Positions 1-11,450 of a DNA stretch of 64,000 nt are shown in pieces. Source of the DNA: Apis mellifera (Eukaryota; Arthropoda; Insecta; Hymenoptera; Apidae). Location of the stretch: positions 5,987,903 through 6,051,902 of the forward strand of contig NC_037642.1 in assembly GCF_003254395.2 (NCBI RefSeq), in the 5' to 3' direction. Each line of letters starts with the position of its first letter. Position 1 is the first letter of the stretch. The translations under genes were made by a program, and so were the position numbers. The notes under the pieces were generated by a model. The model worked only from the letters and a program-made list of their open reading frames with translations. It searched no databases and was not told the origin of the DNA.

Positions 1-653
1 TTCTTCTGCTCCATTTTCTCTCGCACGTATCCCTCTATCGTTAACCACGGTACACTTTCGCGCCCCCCTAGAAAGTCCTAGATAGCCAAAACGATATTGA
101 ATTCTAGCGAGTTTCTAAAGAAACTGGGTGGAAAGAGGCTAGCCTCTTCCAGTAGTCAGCAACTTTGACGAGAGGCGGAACGCTTTCCTTTCCTCTTTTA
201 TTCGCGAGATATTGTGGCTGAACGTGCAGTTCTTATGTATATCTCGCGCCCAAAATTGAATTTATTAATTCAATTTTGAAATGATAGAATTTTATCCTTT
301 TTTTTAAAGTTCGAATTGCTTTTTTTTTTTTTAATTATAAGGCGATTGAAAAGAAAAGCATCTGTTTATCCGAGTTTAGACTTGATTCCGTGTTGTAATT
401 CAACGATGAAATAACGATGAATCTTTTATTATTTCCAATAAATAATTCTAATAATACATTTTCTCGATCTAAATTCCAAGATAGACGAATCTTATAAGTG
501 TAAATAGTTTATCTTCCGTTTGTTTCGAGTTAACTTCGTTTGACAGTACAATCTTCCACAATTTGTTCCACTTATATCCTCTCGATTTTTCTCTCAATTC
601 CTTCGGCAATCTCTTTTCTTCCTCCCTCCTCGATCAACACTCTCGATTCAAGT
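1..653. other. Non-coding, no feature seen
   Basis: AT-rich DNA with homopolymer T runs around 300-330 and no supported gene. Confidence 0.6.
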
Positions 654-1272
654 CGGAACAGAAAACAAGGATTTCTCGATCAATTTCACTCTAAATTTTT
701 CGCCACTCTGAAAACATCCGCTCGTTCGAATTCGATCCGACATCGATTCCAACATCCTCCAAAATTCCTCCGCAACAACTCTTCCACCCTTCGTAGCCGA
801 AGAAACTATCGAAAAAGTTAAAACTATCAAGAAAAAAAATTCTAATCTTAAAGGATTAATCCAACGACTTTTATTCTTCGATTCTCTCTTACGAAAGTGA
901 CGATTCGAAGTGGCGACAAATGGCACAAAATTCTCTTGTAGCGAAGTTTCAGAGGAGGAAACGGAACAGAAAACAAGGATTTCTCGATCAATTTCACTCT
1001 CTAATGAAATTTTTCGCCACTCTGAAAACATCCGCTCGTTCGAATTCGATCCGACATCGATTCCAACATCCTCCAAAATTCCTCCGCAACAACTCTTCCT
1101 CCCTTCGTAGTCGAAGAAACTATCGAAAAAGTTAAAACTATCAAGAAAAAAAATTCTAATCTTAAAGGATTAATCCAACGACTTTTATTCTTCGATTCTC
1201 TCTTACGAAAGTGACGATTCGAAGTGGCGACAAATGGCACAAAATTCTCTTGTAGCGAAGTTTCAGAGGAGG
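654..1272. repeat. Tandem duplication, two units of 305-311 bp
   Basis: Unit 1 (654..958) and unit 2 (962..1272) are nearly identical. Unit 2 carries a 6-bp insertion near 1000, and there are only a few substitutions. Open frames run through it on both strands, but they are carried by the repeat and show no domain or codon signal. Confidence 0.92.
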
Positions 1273-4200
1273 GGGTTTGGTTTTACAGAATCCCGGATCG
1301 CCGGCACGTCGCCCGCCTTTTTCTTTTTTTTCTTCCACCCGAGTGTAGAAACTTCGGAGAAATAAGTTTAATTCACCGCGGGAACTCGGAAATCTATTAA
1401 AGTAAGATCCGATCGTCTTTTAAAAGAATCGTTCGTGCCCAACCGTGCCTTTTCTTTTCTCCCATCCCCACTTCCTCCACGCCGAACGCGTTCCCTCGCG
1501 TTTTCTCGCGACGACGTCGAGCCTTGGATTGCGGAAAACAGAAGCGTCACCTCTCCTCTCCCTCTCCCTCTGCTCCGAAGAAACGTGAAACGCCATCGTG
1601 ACCGGGAAAGGAAGAAGGTCTCGAGCAATCTTGGCCACGGCGAAGAAATTATTGTCGGAATGATATCTGCGGTATTCCCAGCAGAAATCACGACGCGGTG
1701 CGGTATTCGATTCGCGCGCTCTTCGATGATGATAAATTCGTGAAACTTATCCGTATTCCGTTGGACGCCCCTTCTTTGTCCCAGAGAATATAACGAATAT
1801 AAAGGAAATCCGAGAGGGTTTGTGTTTGACGAAGGATCATCCCTTTGCTCGGTTCCTTTCTTCGTCCTTTGGAGTCGTATATCGGTCTCTTTCTTTCGTG
1901 AAGAATGGATTCTTTGTTCCTGCGAGATAGAATTTGATCAACGTGTTAATAGAAAGGAGTATGTATAAAATCGGGAAATTTTCAAATTTTTCCTCGATTC
2001 TGTTAGATCGTTTCAAAATATGGTGGTATTATAATTGAAACGATATCTCAAAGGCAACAATGTTCGATAACGAGACATTAAACGCAATCGATATTAATGC
2101 GATCAACGATTATTACAGGATAATTATATAATTATAAGATAAACTGCATAAAGTTTATGATAATCGAAACTCCATAATGGTACGTAAATAGATATTCATT
2201 AAATACGATAAAAAAGAGGGAAGGACGCAGAGATCCAACGTCGATTCGTCACTGTATGTATATTCATCGTCCCCCGTTTAAACGATTCCCGCGCCATTCC
2301 TTTTCATCCCCTATGCATAGCCGGTGAAACTATGAAACTTTAAAGTTTAATAAAAATTCATGCTCCGTGAAACCGGATCCTTCGTGAAACCTTCGCCTCG
2401 CGTAGCCTTCTTCTCCTCTCGTTTAAAAATCGTCGGCTACGCTCGTAAAAAGTTTCTTTGGACCTCCTCTTCCCCTCCGCGATTATTTAACACGCGACCT
2501 CATCGTATCGAACGCAGCGTATTTCCTTCCTCGTTTCGTTGGAATGGAATGGAAAGTTAAGAGACGTTCCTCTTATTTTTTTTTCCCCCTGCTCGAGAAA
2601 TTCGAATCCATTCTCGTTTGTGCATGATAGAACTGTTTCCCGCGAATTTTAGAAACTTAGGATCGTTTGAATTTGAACAAAGGTCGCGATCACAAAGGAT
2701 GCGCGCGCGCCTTGTACAGAAGCGACCAGCACACGGAAGGAGGAGTTTGGGAGAAATGTTGGGCCAAGTTCTCAAAGGTGCACAAAGGAGGATGCTCCCT
2801 CTATCCGGCTTAGCCCCGTTGACAAAGGTCAGAAACAACGATCGGAATCTTGGGAAAATTAATTTAGCATCGACGCGCGCCCGAAACAGACGCCTTTTTG
2901 CGAATTCATCGATCCAATGAACCCATCGTGTTTTTCTTTTTCGAAATTGCTCTCTCCTTTTCGTTTTATCAATCTCTTAATTAAAAGAGAGATATTCTGG
3001 ATGTATATATATATCTGTCGTTCCTCTTCCAATCCTCGCTCAACTTTTATTTACTTCAGAAACACTTGTTATCCGCGTATACTCCTCCGCACGCTCTTTC
3101 ACCTTCGTTCCTCCAACATTTTCAATTTCACTCCGTCAAATTTCAATTTCACCTCATCGCCTCCAATACCCTCGACGAGGTCGAGGACGAAATTTAATTA
3201 TCGCCACTTACGTGGAACGACGTTTCCAGGAACGAAGGGAAGGGTAGGAAATTGCATTGGTCACGCTTCGTTCGTTGCATTAACGGAGAGGCGTCTCTCT
3301 TCTGAAAAATCTTGGGCCGGAAACGCGTCGGTGTCGCGGTTCAGTGTTGACGTGTGGCACATCCCGGAAACGGAAGCCAAACTTGCTCGATTCGAGAGAG
3401 AGAAAGGAAAACGTGCCAGAATAAAAAGAGAAGGGAAGCACGTTAATTGGCGTTCATCCTAAAAAAGAAAAAAGAATTTACCAACACCAGCGTCTCTGGT
3501 TAAACGAAGTAAGATCAGAAGCTGGGATGATCTGGTGGCGTGAAATGGCTGGTAGGAGGGGAGGGAGGAAGCTAATTATCCCAGGGGAAAAATTCGAGGG
3601 GGTGGGAAGGGAAAACGGCAACGTGCAACGAATGTTCTACATTTCTCGGCCGGTGGCATCTCCATAACTCTTGAACGGGATTGTTAATTGGATTTTTCTT
3701 TCTTTTTTTTTCCCTCCCCTCCTTCCTTTGCCCGATCGTTTTCATTATAACGCGCCCTCCATCGCTTAACCTCTCCCTCCTCTTGGCAATTGTTTTGCCC
3801 TATTTGTTCCTCTCTCTCTCTCTCTCATTCATTCTCTCTCAACATCCATCCACCCTTCTCTCGTGTCCTCCCATTTTTCATTGGTCCTCCTCCTTCACCC
3901 TCGCGCTCTCCCTTTTGATACTCTTCTTGACCTATTTGTCCGCCTTTTCCTTTTTCTTCCCTCCCCCCTCCTAGTTGATAGCGGCTCCCTCCCCTCGACC
4001 ATTTCCTTTTAACAGCTGCCCCTTTTCATTTCTGTTCTTATTCATGCCCACCCTTCTACCAACTCGACCTTTATCCGTGGGATAAGGCCAGGAGATGGCC
4101 ACGGTGTTATTTCCTCCTCTTCTCGTTTCGCGATACGTCCTGCCGTCACGAGCGAGGAGAGAACCGTTTTCGAGAGGTGGACGAAATATTCTTGGTTGGC

Positions 4201-4399
4201 CGAGATTTTTACAGGTACAGGTGTACTCTTCGCTCCTTGAGAATTTTATACGCTCGAGATGGACCGTGGTTCCACAGAGAAACACGTGCCGCGGTCGTAA
4301 AAGAAGAAGAATGCACTGGGATATGTACTGGCTCGGGAATAAAGGTCCCGATTTTTGCCGGGACCTCGCTCCTCCCGAAATGATTTATTTTGTATCGTA
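1273..4399. other. Non-coding, mixed composition
   Basis: Locally GC-richer patches (1430-1700, 2360-2900, 3170-3460) hold open frames on both strands without recognisable domains. A long pyrimidine tract (3681..3975) gives a hydrophobic but low-complexity frame. If the Side gene continues toward position 1, this is intron. Confidence 0.5.
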
Positions 4400-4785
4400 A
4401 AGCGTGTCCCAAAATTAACACAAGATTTGAATTAAATATAAAAGAGAGTTTTTAGAGTCTCTTTAGATATTTATTTTTACTATTAACAGTTGCTGCTTGA
4501 CCTACAGCCTCATTCTCAAAAAAGTTTTGGCGATTAACAAAGCCATCGAGGTGAAAATGTGTGCGAATATTTTTGTATAAAATTTTCGAACTGCGGCCGT
4601 CAAACTTTCATTATTTTTAAAATATTATTTTTAAAATATCGTTCAATAATGAAGACGCATTGTTGCATCGTATAACGTTCCATTTTTACTAAACTCTCAG
4701 TTGTCAAACTGTTCTTTTTTCAAGGTTGCAAACAATGTAAAAATGGCGGCAAATTCAAATCTTGCGTTAATTTTTGGTATTGCTT
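4400..4785. mobile_element. mariner/Tc1-like MITE with TA target duplication
   Basis: A 386-bp element flanked by TA on both sides (4398-4399 and 4786-4787). Its ends, 4400..4433 and 4752..4785, are inverted repeats: 34 bp with about six mismatches. The inner part (aaaattaac, then caagatttgaatt) is almost perfect. TA target duplication and this end structure are typical of the Tc1/mariner superfamily. The interior on the minus strand keeps a damaged start of a transposase but no DDE core, so the element is non-autonomous. It inserted in non-coding DNA downstream of the Side Ig exons. Confidence 0.85.
4502..4683 (-). pseudogene. Relic of transposase N-terminus (HTH, DUF4817-like)
   Basis: Inside the MITE, an ATG at 4683 opens MERYTMQQCVFIIERYFKNN and meets a stop at 4600. 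A second frame continues the homology as NESLTAAVRKFYTK and stops at 4502. The pattern YxxQQxVFIIExYFKNN, then ESLxAAVRKFxTK, is that of the N-terminal helix-turn-helix found in mariner-like transposases of insects. The break coincides with a small local duplication of ttttaaaaataat. About 60 residues of the original protein remain and the catalytic region is lost. It is not a functional gene. The family assignment is from memory of the domain's consensus. Confidence 0.7.
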
Positions 4786-7700
4786 TAAATGAAACGTTTT
4801 CCTTTTTGTTAATGGTTATCTTATAGTTTTTTCAATATTATATCGCGAAGTCATTTTAGTGGATACGAAATATGACAATTAATTAATTAATTAATGTGAA
4901 ATATGTTTTTATCGTAACGTGATTTCACTTTGAGTTGGATTAGTTCTTATTTTTACAAGTTCAGAAGCTTTCTTTTTTGGAAAAGAATTATTTCACTTAC
5001 AATTAAATTTTAATCAAACATCGATACACATTGGACTATCATAATACTTGAATTAGGATTCAGCACGATAAAACTTTTCCGAAAAAGTCGTTTTCTTCGA
5101 AACGAAGTGCATAATACGTCGTGTATTTTAAATCACGCTTCACCACGCCATCTGAAACAATATAGTCGCAAAAGGACTAACGATTCTCTCTCTCTATTCG
5201 CCTCGGAACTCGATCGGAAGCCATCGATGGCAAAGAGACGCGAATCACGTCACGTACAGAGCTTACGAGGTATCGATCTCTGACTGTGATATTCTCTGCC
5301 CTTCTTCACTTCGATTCCCTTCGCATCCGGTTGCGGCGCAGGAAATGAAAGTCAAAGCAAAAATCCGTGGAGCCGGGGCACAGCGGAACAGAGTGCAGAT
5401 GCACTCCTTGGAAACGAAGATTCCCGGAAACCATATTCCAACGCGGATCTCCTCGGCGAGAGAAAGTCGAAATCGACGGGGAGAAGTTGCTCGTTAAAGT
5501 CGACGAGACGTCATATCCGTGCCAAAGATCGTCGATCATCCCATCAATGATCGATATTTTGAAAGAAAAAAACTCTTTGCGCCTCTCGAAGGTTCTATTT
5601 CCTGCGTGTTTTTTCGATCGATTTTCTCAATAATTTTCTTTTAGATTCTTTTACTTTATCGTCTCGTTGTTTGAAAATGTTATGATTGTTTTTTGAATTT
5701 TATTTTATTTTATTTGTTTCTTAATTAAATATCTCGGAATATGATGTATCATCTTTCATCGCTTTTAATTTTTTTTTTTTGGATTATTTGGATTATTGTT
5801 ATTCAGAGATTCGAGATTCTGTCGGATAATTTCTTTTCGTCCTTTCATTTTCGAATTCCAATTTCATTCGATCGATAATAAACAGGAAATGGTTTAATTC
5901 AAACGTAAATAATATTTCACTATTTTTTTCTTTTCTAGCCCGTGAAATTCTAAACCGTTATAAATAAATATTATCATCTCTCGCACGCATTGCGAGCTTT
6001 AATTGTCCGATTTCGATTCTCCGTTGACCGATTTCATTCGAAACGCAACGTGACCCCGATTGAAATGGATATTCGTTAATAAAGCATAACAGTGGAGAGT
6101 AAAATAATATCATGGTATCATGCGCAACATGCGCATGCAAAATTGAAGATTTAATAGCGACGAATAATCTTTCGTCGATTTCACATTTGCTAATTGTTTC
6201 GAATACTAAAAATGGAATTGTTCTTCTTCGAATGCAATGATATGATAAAAAAATATAAAATTTCTTTTGCATACCTTTCACCCAACTATTGATCAGATAT
6301 AAAAATAATTCAATACATATCTCTGTTGCAATACGTTAATATATTTTTATCATATACAGTTAAATTATTTATTATTTGTGACTGCAAATTAATTTACTCG
6401 TACGTATACTTAAGATATCGAAGAATTAAGGGTATGAAGAATAATAATTAATATGATTGAAGCTTGATTAAGTAAAATATATCCACGTTTGTCAGACTTC
6501 TCTCCACTAAAATCTCACCACCAAAAACTGTATCATTCACCTTGAACCCTTGTTCCTTTTCAATGTCAAAAGTTCCATCAACCCCCTCCATCGCGGTTTT
6601 CAGAAAAAGTGGCTCGCTGTTCCACGACGAATTCTCTCGCATAAATTGCACCGTTCGCGGAGGAGCGTTAAAAGCTCGAAACCTCGATGCGATCCTCCGC
6701 CCAGATAAAACTTGTGTGCAACGCTTCGAGGATGCCAGTACGTGGCGCATTTACACGCCATTGTCCAAGGGTGGCTGGCATAGTTTTCATCTTGATATAT
6801 TCCCTCCGTTCTCGCGTGTCGTCGCGTGCGCCTCGCTCGAAAAACGCACAGAAGCTCGGTTCGTGGTGCAAAAGCGGCCGCCGTCACATACCGCCATTTT
6901 CCTTCCTATATTTCCCCAAGAATTTAAACGCGCAAACTATTGTCTGCACGTCGAATCTGCGATGTCTTAAATTTTTAGAAAAAAAATTTGGAAAAAATGG
7001 CAGTCAGGATTTATATGAGGAGGAATATTATATTTAACGATTTGAAGTTTAATCCTTTATGCAAGTCCAGGAATAGTTTCATTTTTTTTTAAAGAAATAA
7101 GAAATAAAGTTTAACAAAGTTTAATTATTATATAGATTTATTTGCAATTTAAGTATTATTCAATGTTGAAATTCAATTGAAATCCAAGATTACACAGTGG
7201 ATATTTGTATTCGAGGTATAATTTAAATTAAGCATTGTATCCGATACTTGTTAAGTTTAATATTAATGGAAAAGTAAGTACTAAAAATATCGTGTTGGAT
7301 CGTGTTCGTTTGATCGCCAGAGATGTTTTTTTTTTAGATAGATAGCCGTAGATTATCCGTAGATTTTCCACTCCCGATTTCGAATGAAAGCGGAGGAATC
7401 TTTTTATTGCCTATACGGCAAACAGGAAATTCTGTTTGCCGTTGGGAAACAATATGTGTCGGCGAATATTCATTCGCGTTTCTGCAAACGGGGGACGCTC
7501 GCGTGAATAAACAGATGTTGGGGGCCTCTACCATGTTTCAATTCCCCCACGTTTCTTTTTAATTCCTTTTTTTGTTTTTTCTTTTTTTTCTCTCGCTGGA
7601 AATGGATTTTAAATATCGAAACGGATTATACACGGTTTGCGAATCTTTTAGGGGAATTAAGCTCTCTCTCTCTCTCCTCCCATTCTTTCGCTGTTGAGAA

Positions 7701-7948
7701 TCTTTATCCCTTATTTTTATCGAGATTCAATTTACTCGGATAAGATTGAGCTTTTATTCGCGCGATAAATCTATTAATATTTATTTTCAAACATTTCCTT
7801 TCGTTTTTTTACTTTTTTTTTTAAAAATTAATTATTCGTCGATTCGATTTTCGGAATTTTTCTCTCGTAGAGAAAAGATATCAATATTGATGAACTTTAT
7901 CAATTTTGCGGGGAAATTGAAATTTTCGTCTCGCAAAAGAGTACTCAC
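4786..7948 (-). other. Probable Side intron downstream of the Ig V domain
   Basis: This follows the GTGAGT donor of exon 7949..8157 in transcript sense. Two less AT-rich patches (5160..5550, 6480..6970) carry open frames on both strands. None continues an Ig or fibronectin fold. The next Ig exon was looked for here and not found. Confidence 0.5.
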
Positions 7949-8157
7949 CTATCACCGTTAAATTGACTTTCGAGTTTCTCGTTTGTCCGATCTGGAAATC
8001 GACGCGACACCTGTAGATACCCGCGTCCTCCTCCCTTATGTGGTCCACCCCGAGTTCGGCCGGTTTCTTGTCCGGCATGAAGTATGCTCGATTCGAGAAC
8101 ACCGTGTCGTCCGACCATCGTTCGGCGATGCCGAAATCTCGATCCCTGGCATCGACG
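7949..8157 (-). CDS. Sidestep-family Ig V domain, C-terminal half (internal exon)
   Basis: This exon completes the Ig V domain begun at 9640..9772. The spliced junction makes a serine, giving VYS-VDARDRDFGIAERWSDD. NRAYF, PAELGVDHIREEDAGIYRC and RNSKVNLTVIG follow. The second Ig cysteine sits in the classical DxGxYxC setting (DAGIYRC). The tail RVDF...TRNSKVNLTVI is a hallmark of Side-family first domains. The acceptor is a pyrimidine-rich ctttctttcag and the donor is ATAG|GTGAGT. The exon has 209 nt, begins by completing a phase-2 codon and ends in phase 1, as is usual between Ig domains. The next exons (further Ig domains, a fibronectin III domain, a membrane segment) are not visible at lower coordinates and are probably outside the window. 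Confidence 0.9.
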
Positions 8158-9639
8158 CTGAAAGAAAGATGATTAATGCAGTAGGTGCATAGATCATCAA
8201 TCGACACGTGATAATATCGATAAGAAGCATTAATTTATATGAATACATTACACAGAGAGTGGTTATATGGAGAAAGAAGTTCTTTTTTTTTTATCAAAAT
8301 AAGGAAACAATTTATTCGTTCAAATTTACATTTTTCTGTGTATGAAATCGATTTTATCAAATAATCATTAGAACATAATTTTAAAAACTTTTCAAAAAGT
8401 CTATTCAGATTCATAAGAAGGGGGTGCACGAATTTTATCATAATTATTTTAATGAATGCCATTCTCGCTAACGGATAGACGTATTTCCCGAGCGAATAAA
8501 TTAAACCGCATCGAGAGTACGAATAAATCAGACGATTTTAAATGCGAACTGCTCGTTTTAAGATGGCTGCTATGTTATCTTGATATTGGTATGCTACGTT
8601 CGTAAAAAAAGAGAATGTTTGAATGAAGTAGTAACGCGTGAGAATATGAACCGCGATAAAAAGAGGTTTATAAATATTAATCACGATATAAATTCTTCCT
8701 TCCACGTGAAATAATTTTTGTGTATTATATATATATATATGTATGAGAAAGAAAATTAATTATATGGATATTGAATAAAAATGTGTACGTTGTTTTCTTA
8801 CGCGGTTTTATAAAGCGTGAGATTTTTATGACGGAAAGAGAATTTTATAAAGAAAAATATCGAGAGGATTGACAGAGAGAGAAATGAAATCCATCGAGAA
8901 AACGCTTGGCGATATTTGAAATTCGATTATAAGGAGATGCGTGGGTGGTACGATCGAATATAAATTTTTCTTTTTAGAATTCGCGTTACAATCTTGCTAC
9001 GGTTGTATACTGTAACTTTAATTTCGTTTCAATTTGAAAAATTAAAAAAAAACGATAAATCTAAAACCTACACATTTTTAAAAAATAAATCGAAACATAT
9101 CCGAGTGTAGTCGACGACATAAACATACAATTAATCACGGGAGTAATACAATTCTTGGAACGCAAACGATTCTAAAATCTATCCAAAGAAATATCAACAA
9201 TCGTCGACTCGCGCGATGTCAACACACCGAAATACGTCGCAATAACCTCAGTTCACCGCGAGTCTTTGTTCGACGCGTATTAAATTCTGCGTAGCTCGTG
9301 ATCGAATTTCGATTAATTTTACATTAGAATATTTGTCGTGGGTGGATAAAGAAACGACGCGCGGTTCTGTGATTCGTATACAATAACGAATAAGATGTAC
9401 AATTCGATGTGATTTTTTCTTTCACGCGTGTTGCTCGAACTCGTTCGTTAATTTGTTTATCGGTTACCTTCGAGGTACACGCGATTGGCTGGTGTTTCTT
9501 AGCTAATAACTCGAGTTAACGAAGAAGTTTTTCCACGCTTTTCGAGAATATCGCTTTGAAATTAGAAAGAACTTTCCAATTAACCGATGTTCCTATGTTT
9601 TTTAGGACATCCCAGCGTGCAAATTGGTTCTCTTCTTAC
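8158..9639 (-). other. intron splitting the Ig V domain
   Basis: This is the 1482-bp GT-AG intron between the two Ig half-exons. It is AT-rich with short TA runs near 8728. From 8685 to its exon-2 end it is the template or sister of the duplicated block at 20920..21913. I see no embedded exon or RNA gene in it. Confidence 0.8.
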
Positions 9640-9686
9640 CTGTAGACCGACGTACCGAGGTCCTCGCGGTACCAGAGCACAAGGTG
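8685..9686. repeat. Dispersed duplication, copy A (intron plus 47 bp of Ig exon)
   Basis: About 1.0 kb is shared, in the same orientation, with 20920..21913. Only a few substitutions and small indels per 100 bp are visible by eye. Copy A spans most of the Ig intron, the splice donor and the last 47 bp of exon 9640..9772. Its exon part is in frame and intact, so this is taken as the functional copy. Confidence 0.92.
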
Positions 9687-9772
9687 CACCGAATCCCCTT
9701 CCTGTGTGGTTGATATGTCGCATGGAAGGTACGTGGGATCACCGACCAGTGCCACGATGTGCGATATCGGGA
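9640..9772 (-). CDS. Sidestep-family Ig V domain, N-terminal half (internal exon)
   Basis: This internal exon carries the first half of a V-type Ig domain. After the codon completed from the previous exon it reads PISHIVALVGDPTYLPCDIS, then a short linker and LVLWYREDLGTSVY. It supplies the first Ig cysteine (LPCDI) and the core tryptophan (LWYRED). This resembles domain 1 of the Sidestep family, neuronal cell-surface Ig proteins that act as ligands in axon guidance and synaptic partner recognition. The exon is bounded by a tttcag acceptor and a CAG|GTAAG donor. It starts in phase 1 and ends in phase 2, which fits the exon at 7949..8157 exactly. The signal-peptide exon must lie at higher coordinates and I could not identify it. 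The family call is strong. Which Side paralogue it is cannot be told from one domain. Confidence 0.88.
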
Positions 9773-10350
9773 CTGAAACGAAGGTATAAGTGGTATTTAT
9801 TAATAATCGATTTTTCACGTATATGAAATATCGATTTTGAAACGTTTTATCGTATTAATTTGCCGGTTCAATATTTCATATTTTGAAACTTGATGATTTT
9901 GAGTTTCGGGATAAACGATCGAACAGGTGTGATTGATGAGCACAGATAACGCGGTAATGTGATCTTTATAGCTTTATAACGCGTATGTTTTAGCTTTGTG
10001 CAGCGCGTAATTTTGTTATAAATCTAAGAAAATTAATTTATAATTTATCATCGCGACTCGTCATATTGTATGTTAAAGCTACGTATGATATGATGATTAA
10101 TAACAATTTGGTGGACATCTTTATGATAAATTGGCAATTAATGAGATCGATTTATTTTCATTCGTTCTATATATTGTATTATTTAACGAGATAATAATAA
10201 TAGTGATAATAATGTGCAATTAGTTTTGCTTAGAAAATTTTCATAGTCGCAAAAATAGGAATTAAAAAAAGATTCAGATAGGAGGATAATTATCCAGAGA
10301 TAGAAATCCAATTATTTTTATAATGTTGCTTAATTTTTAATCATTTGCGT

Positions 10351-10394
10351 ACAATACGTATATATTAAAATATATTAAAATATATACGTATTGT
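10351..10394. other. Perfect 16-bp AT-rich hairpin
   Basis: The arm acaatacgtatatatt at 10351 is mirrored exactly at 10379..10394 around a 12-nt AT loop. Confidence 0.75.
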
Positions 10395-10538
10395 AAGTTG
10401 ATTAATTTTAGCGTCAGAATAGCATATGCAATTATTATAGTTTAAACTAACGAGAAATACGAAAATTTTTTGGATGAAATGAAAGAATTATTTAGTTTTT
10501 TAAATTTGCGAATATATATTCGACTCGTGTCAATCAGA

Positions 10539-10544
<6 letters not shown>

Positions 10545-10600
<56 letters not shown>
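10545..10600. repeat. (TA)28 microsatellite
   Basis: An uninterrupted run of 28 TA units lies in the intron upstream of the Ig exons. Confidence 0.97.
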
Positions 10601-10603
<3 letters not shown>

Positions 10604-11100
10604 GTAGCGTTGAAAGGTTGAAAATATTCTGATGAAAACATGTCAGTCACGTCATTCTGAATAGTGATTTATATTTGGCGACTTCGGATCAAGGAACGAA
10701 CTTAAGATTTATGGGCTGTCTTCTTCGAAAGCAGCGAATCGTGCAACGTCTCCGTAATGCACACCTGCATGTTTATGCGCGAGAGTGCCGTGGGGCACAT
10801 GCAAAATTCAGAGAATCGGTCCGGGAAATATCGTCCTCGGGGAACATTTTCGAGAAAATAATCGCGATTTATATTTTGCTTCCAGAGTTAAATACAATGG
10901 CGATATATCGTTAGTTTTAATCGGTTGTTCAATATGCGAGTGAAGTGGTATCAAAAAATTGTTGCAATTTTCGAAAAATAGGATTTCGAGGCTAAAAAAT
11001 AACCGCGATCCAAAATTGATATCGATATTTTCACGCTAAATAAGGATACTTTTCCTATACTTTCAAATATTTCATTTAATTTTCAATTTCTCACGCTTTC

Positions 11101-11450
11101 TCGTTCGTTTCAAACTATACTATGCAATTACACCTGAACTTTCTTGCTTTCTCGGAGGAATCGATCTCTTTGAATCCTCGAAAAAATACTCTTTTTCAAA
11201 TTCCTTGGATCCTCTTTATCGTTCGTTTCAAACTATACAATTACACCTGAACTTTCTTGCTTTCTTGGAGGAATCGATCTCTTTGAATCCTCGAAAAAAT
11301 ACTCTTTTTCAAATTCCTTGGATTCTCTTTTCCTTTCGTTTCAAACTATATAATTACACCTGAACTTTCTCGCTTTCTTGGAGGAATCGATCTCTTTGAA
11401 TCCTCGAAAAAATACTCTTTTTCAAATTCCTTGGATCCTCTTTTCCTTTC
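11101..11450. repeat. Three-copy tandem array, units of 113-118 bp
   Basis: Units start near 11101, 11219 and 11332. Each contains cgtttcaaactata, acacctgaactttc, ggaggaatcgatctctttga and a 3' part ending in ccttggatcc. Copies differ by a few bases and one 5-bp indel (tatgc in unit 1 only). Confidence 0.92.

Noticed and set aside
3681..3974. Hydrophobic 97-residue frame resembling a membrane protein
   Set aside because: It is encoded by a pyrimidine-rich low-complexity tract, so Leu, Ser, Phe and Pro arise from composition alone.
5306..5633. Possible next Ig exon of the Side gene
   Set aside because: Neither strand shows the CxxxG..W or DxGxYxC pattern of a second Ig domain.
6448..6970. Overlapping long frames on both strands as a possible gene
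   Set aside because: Both strands are open in the same GC-richer patch, there is no recognisable domain and there are no matched splice sites.
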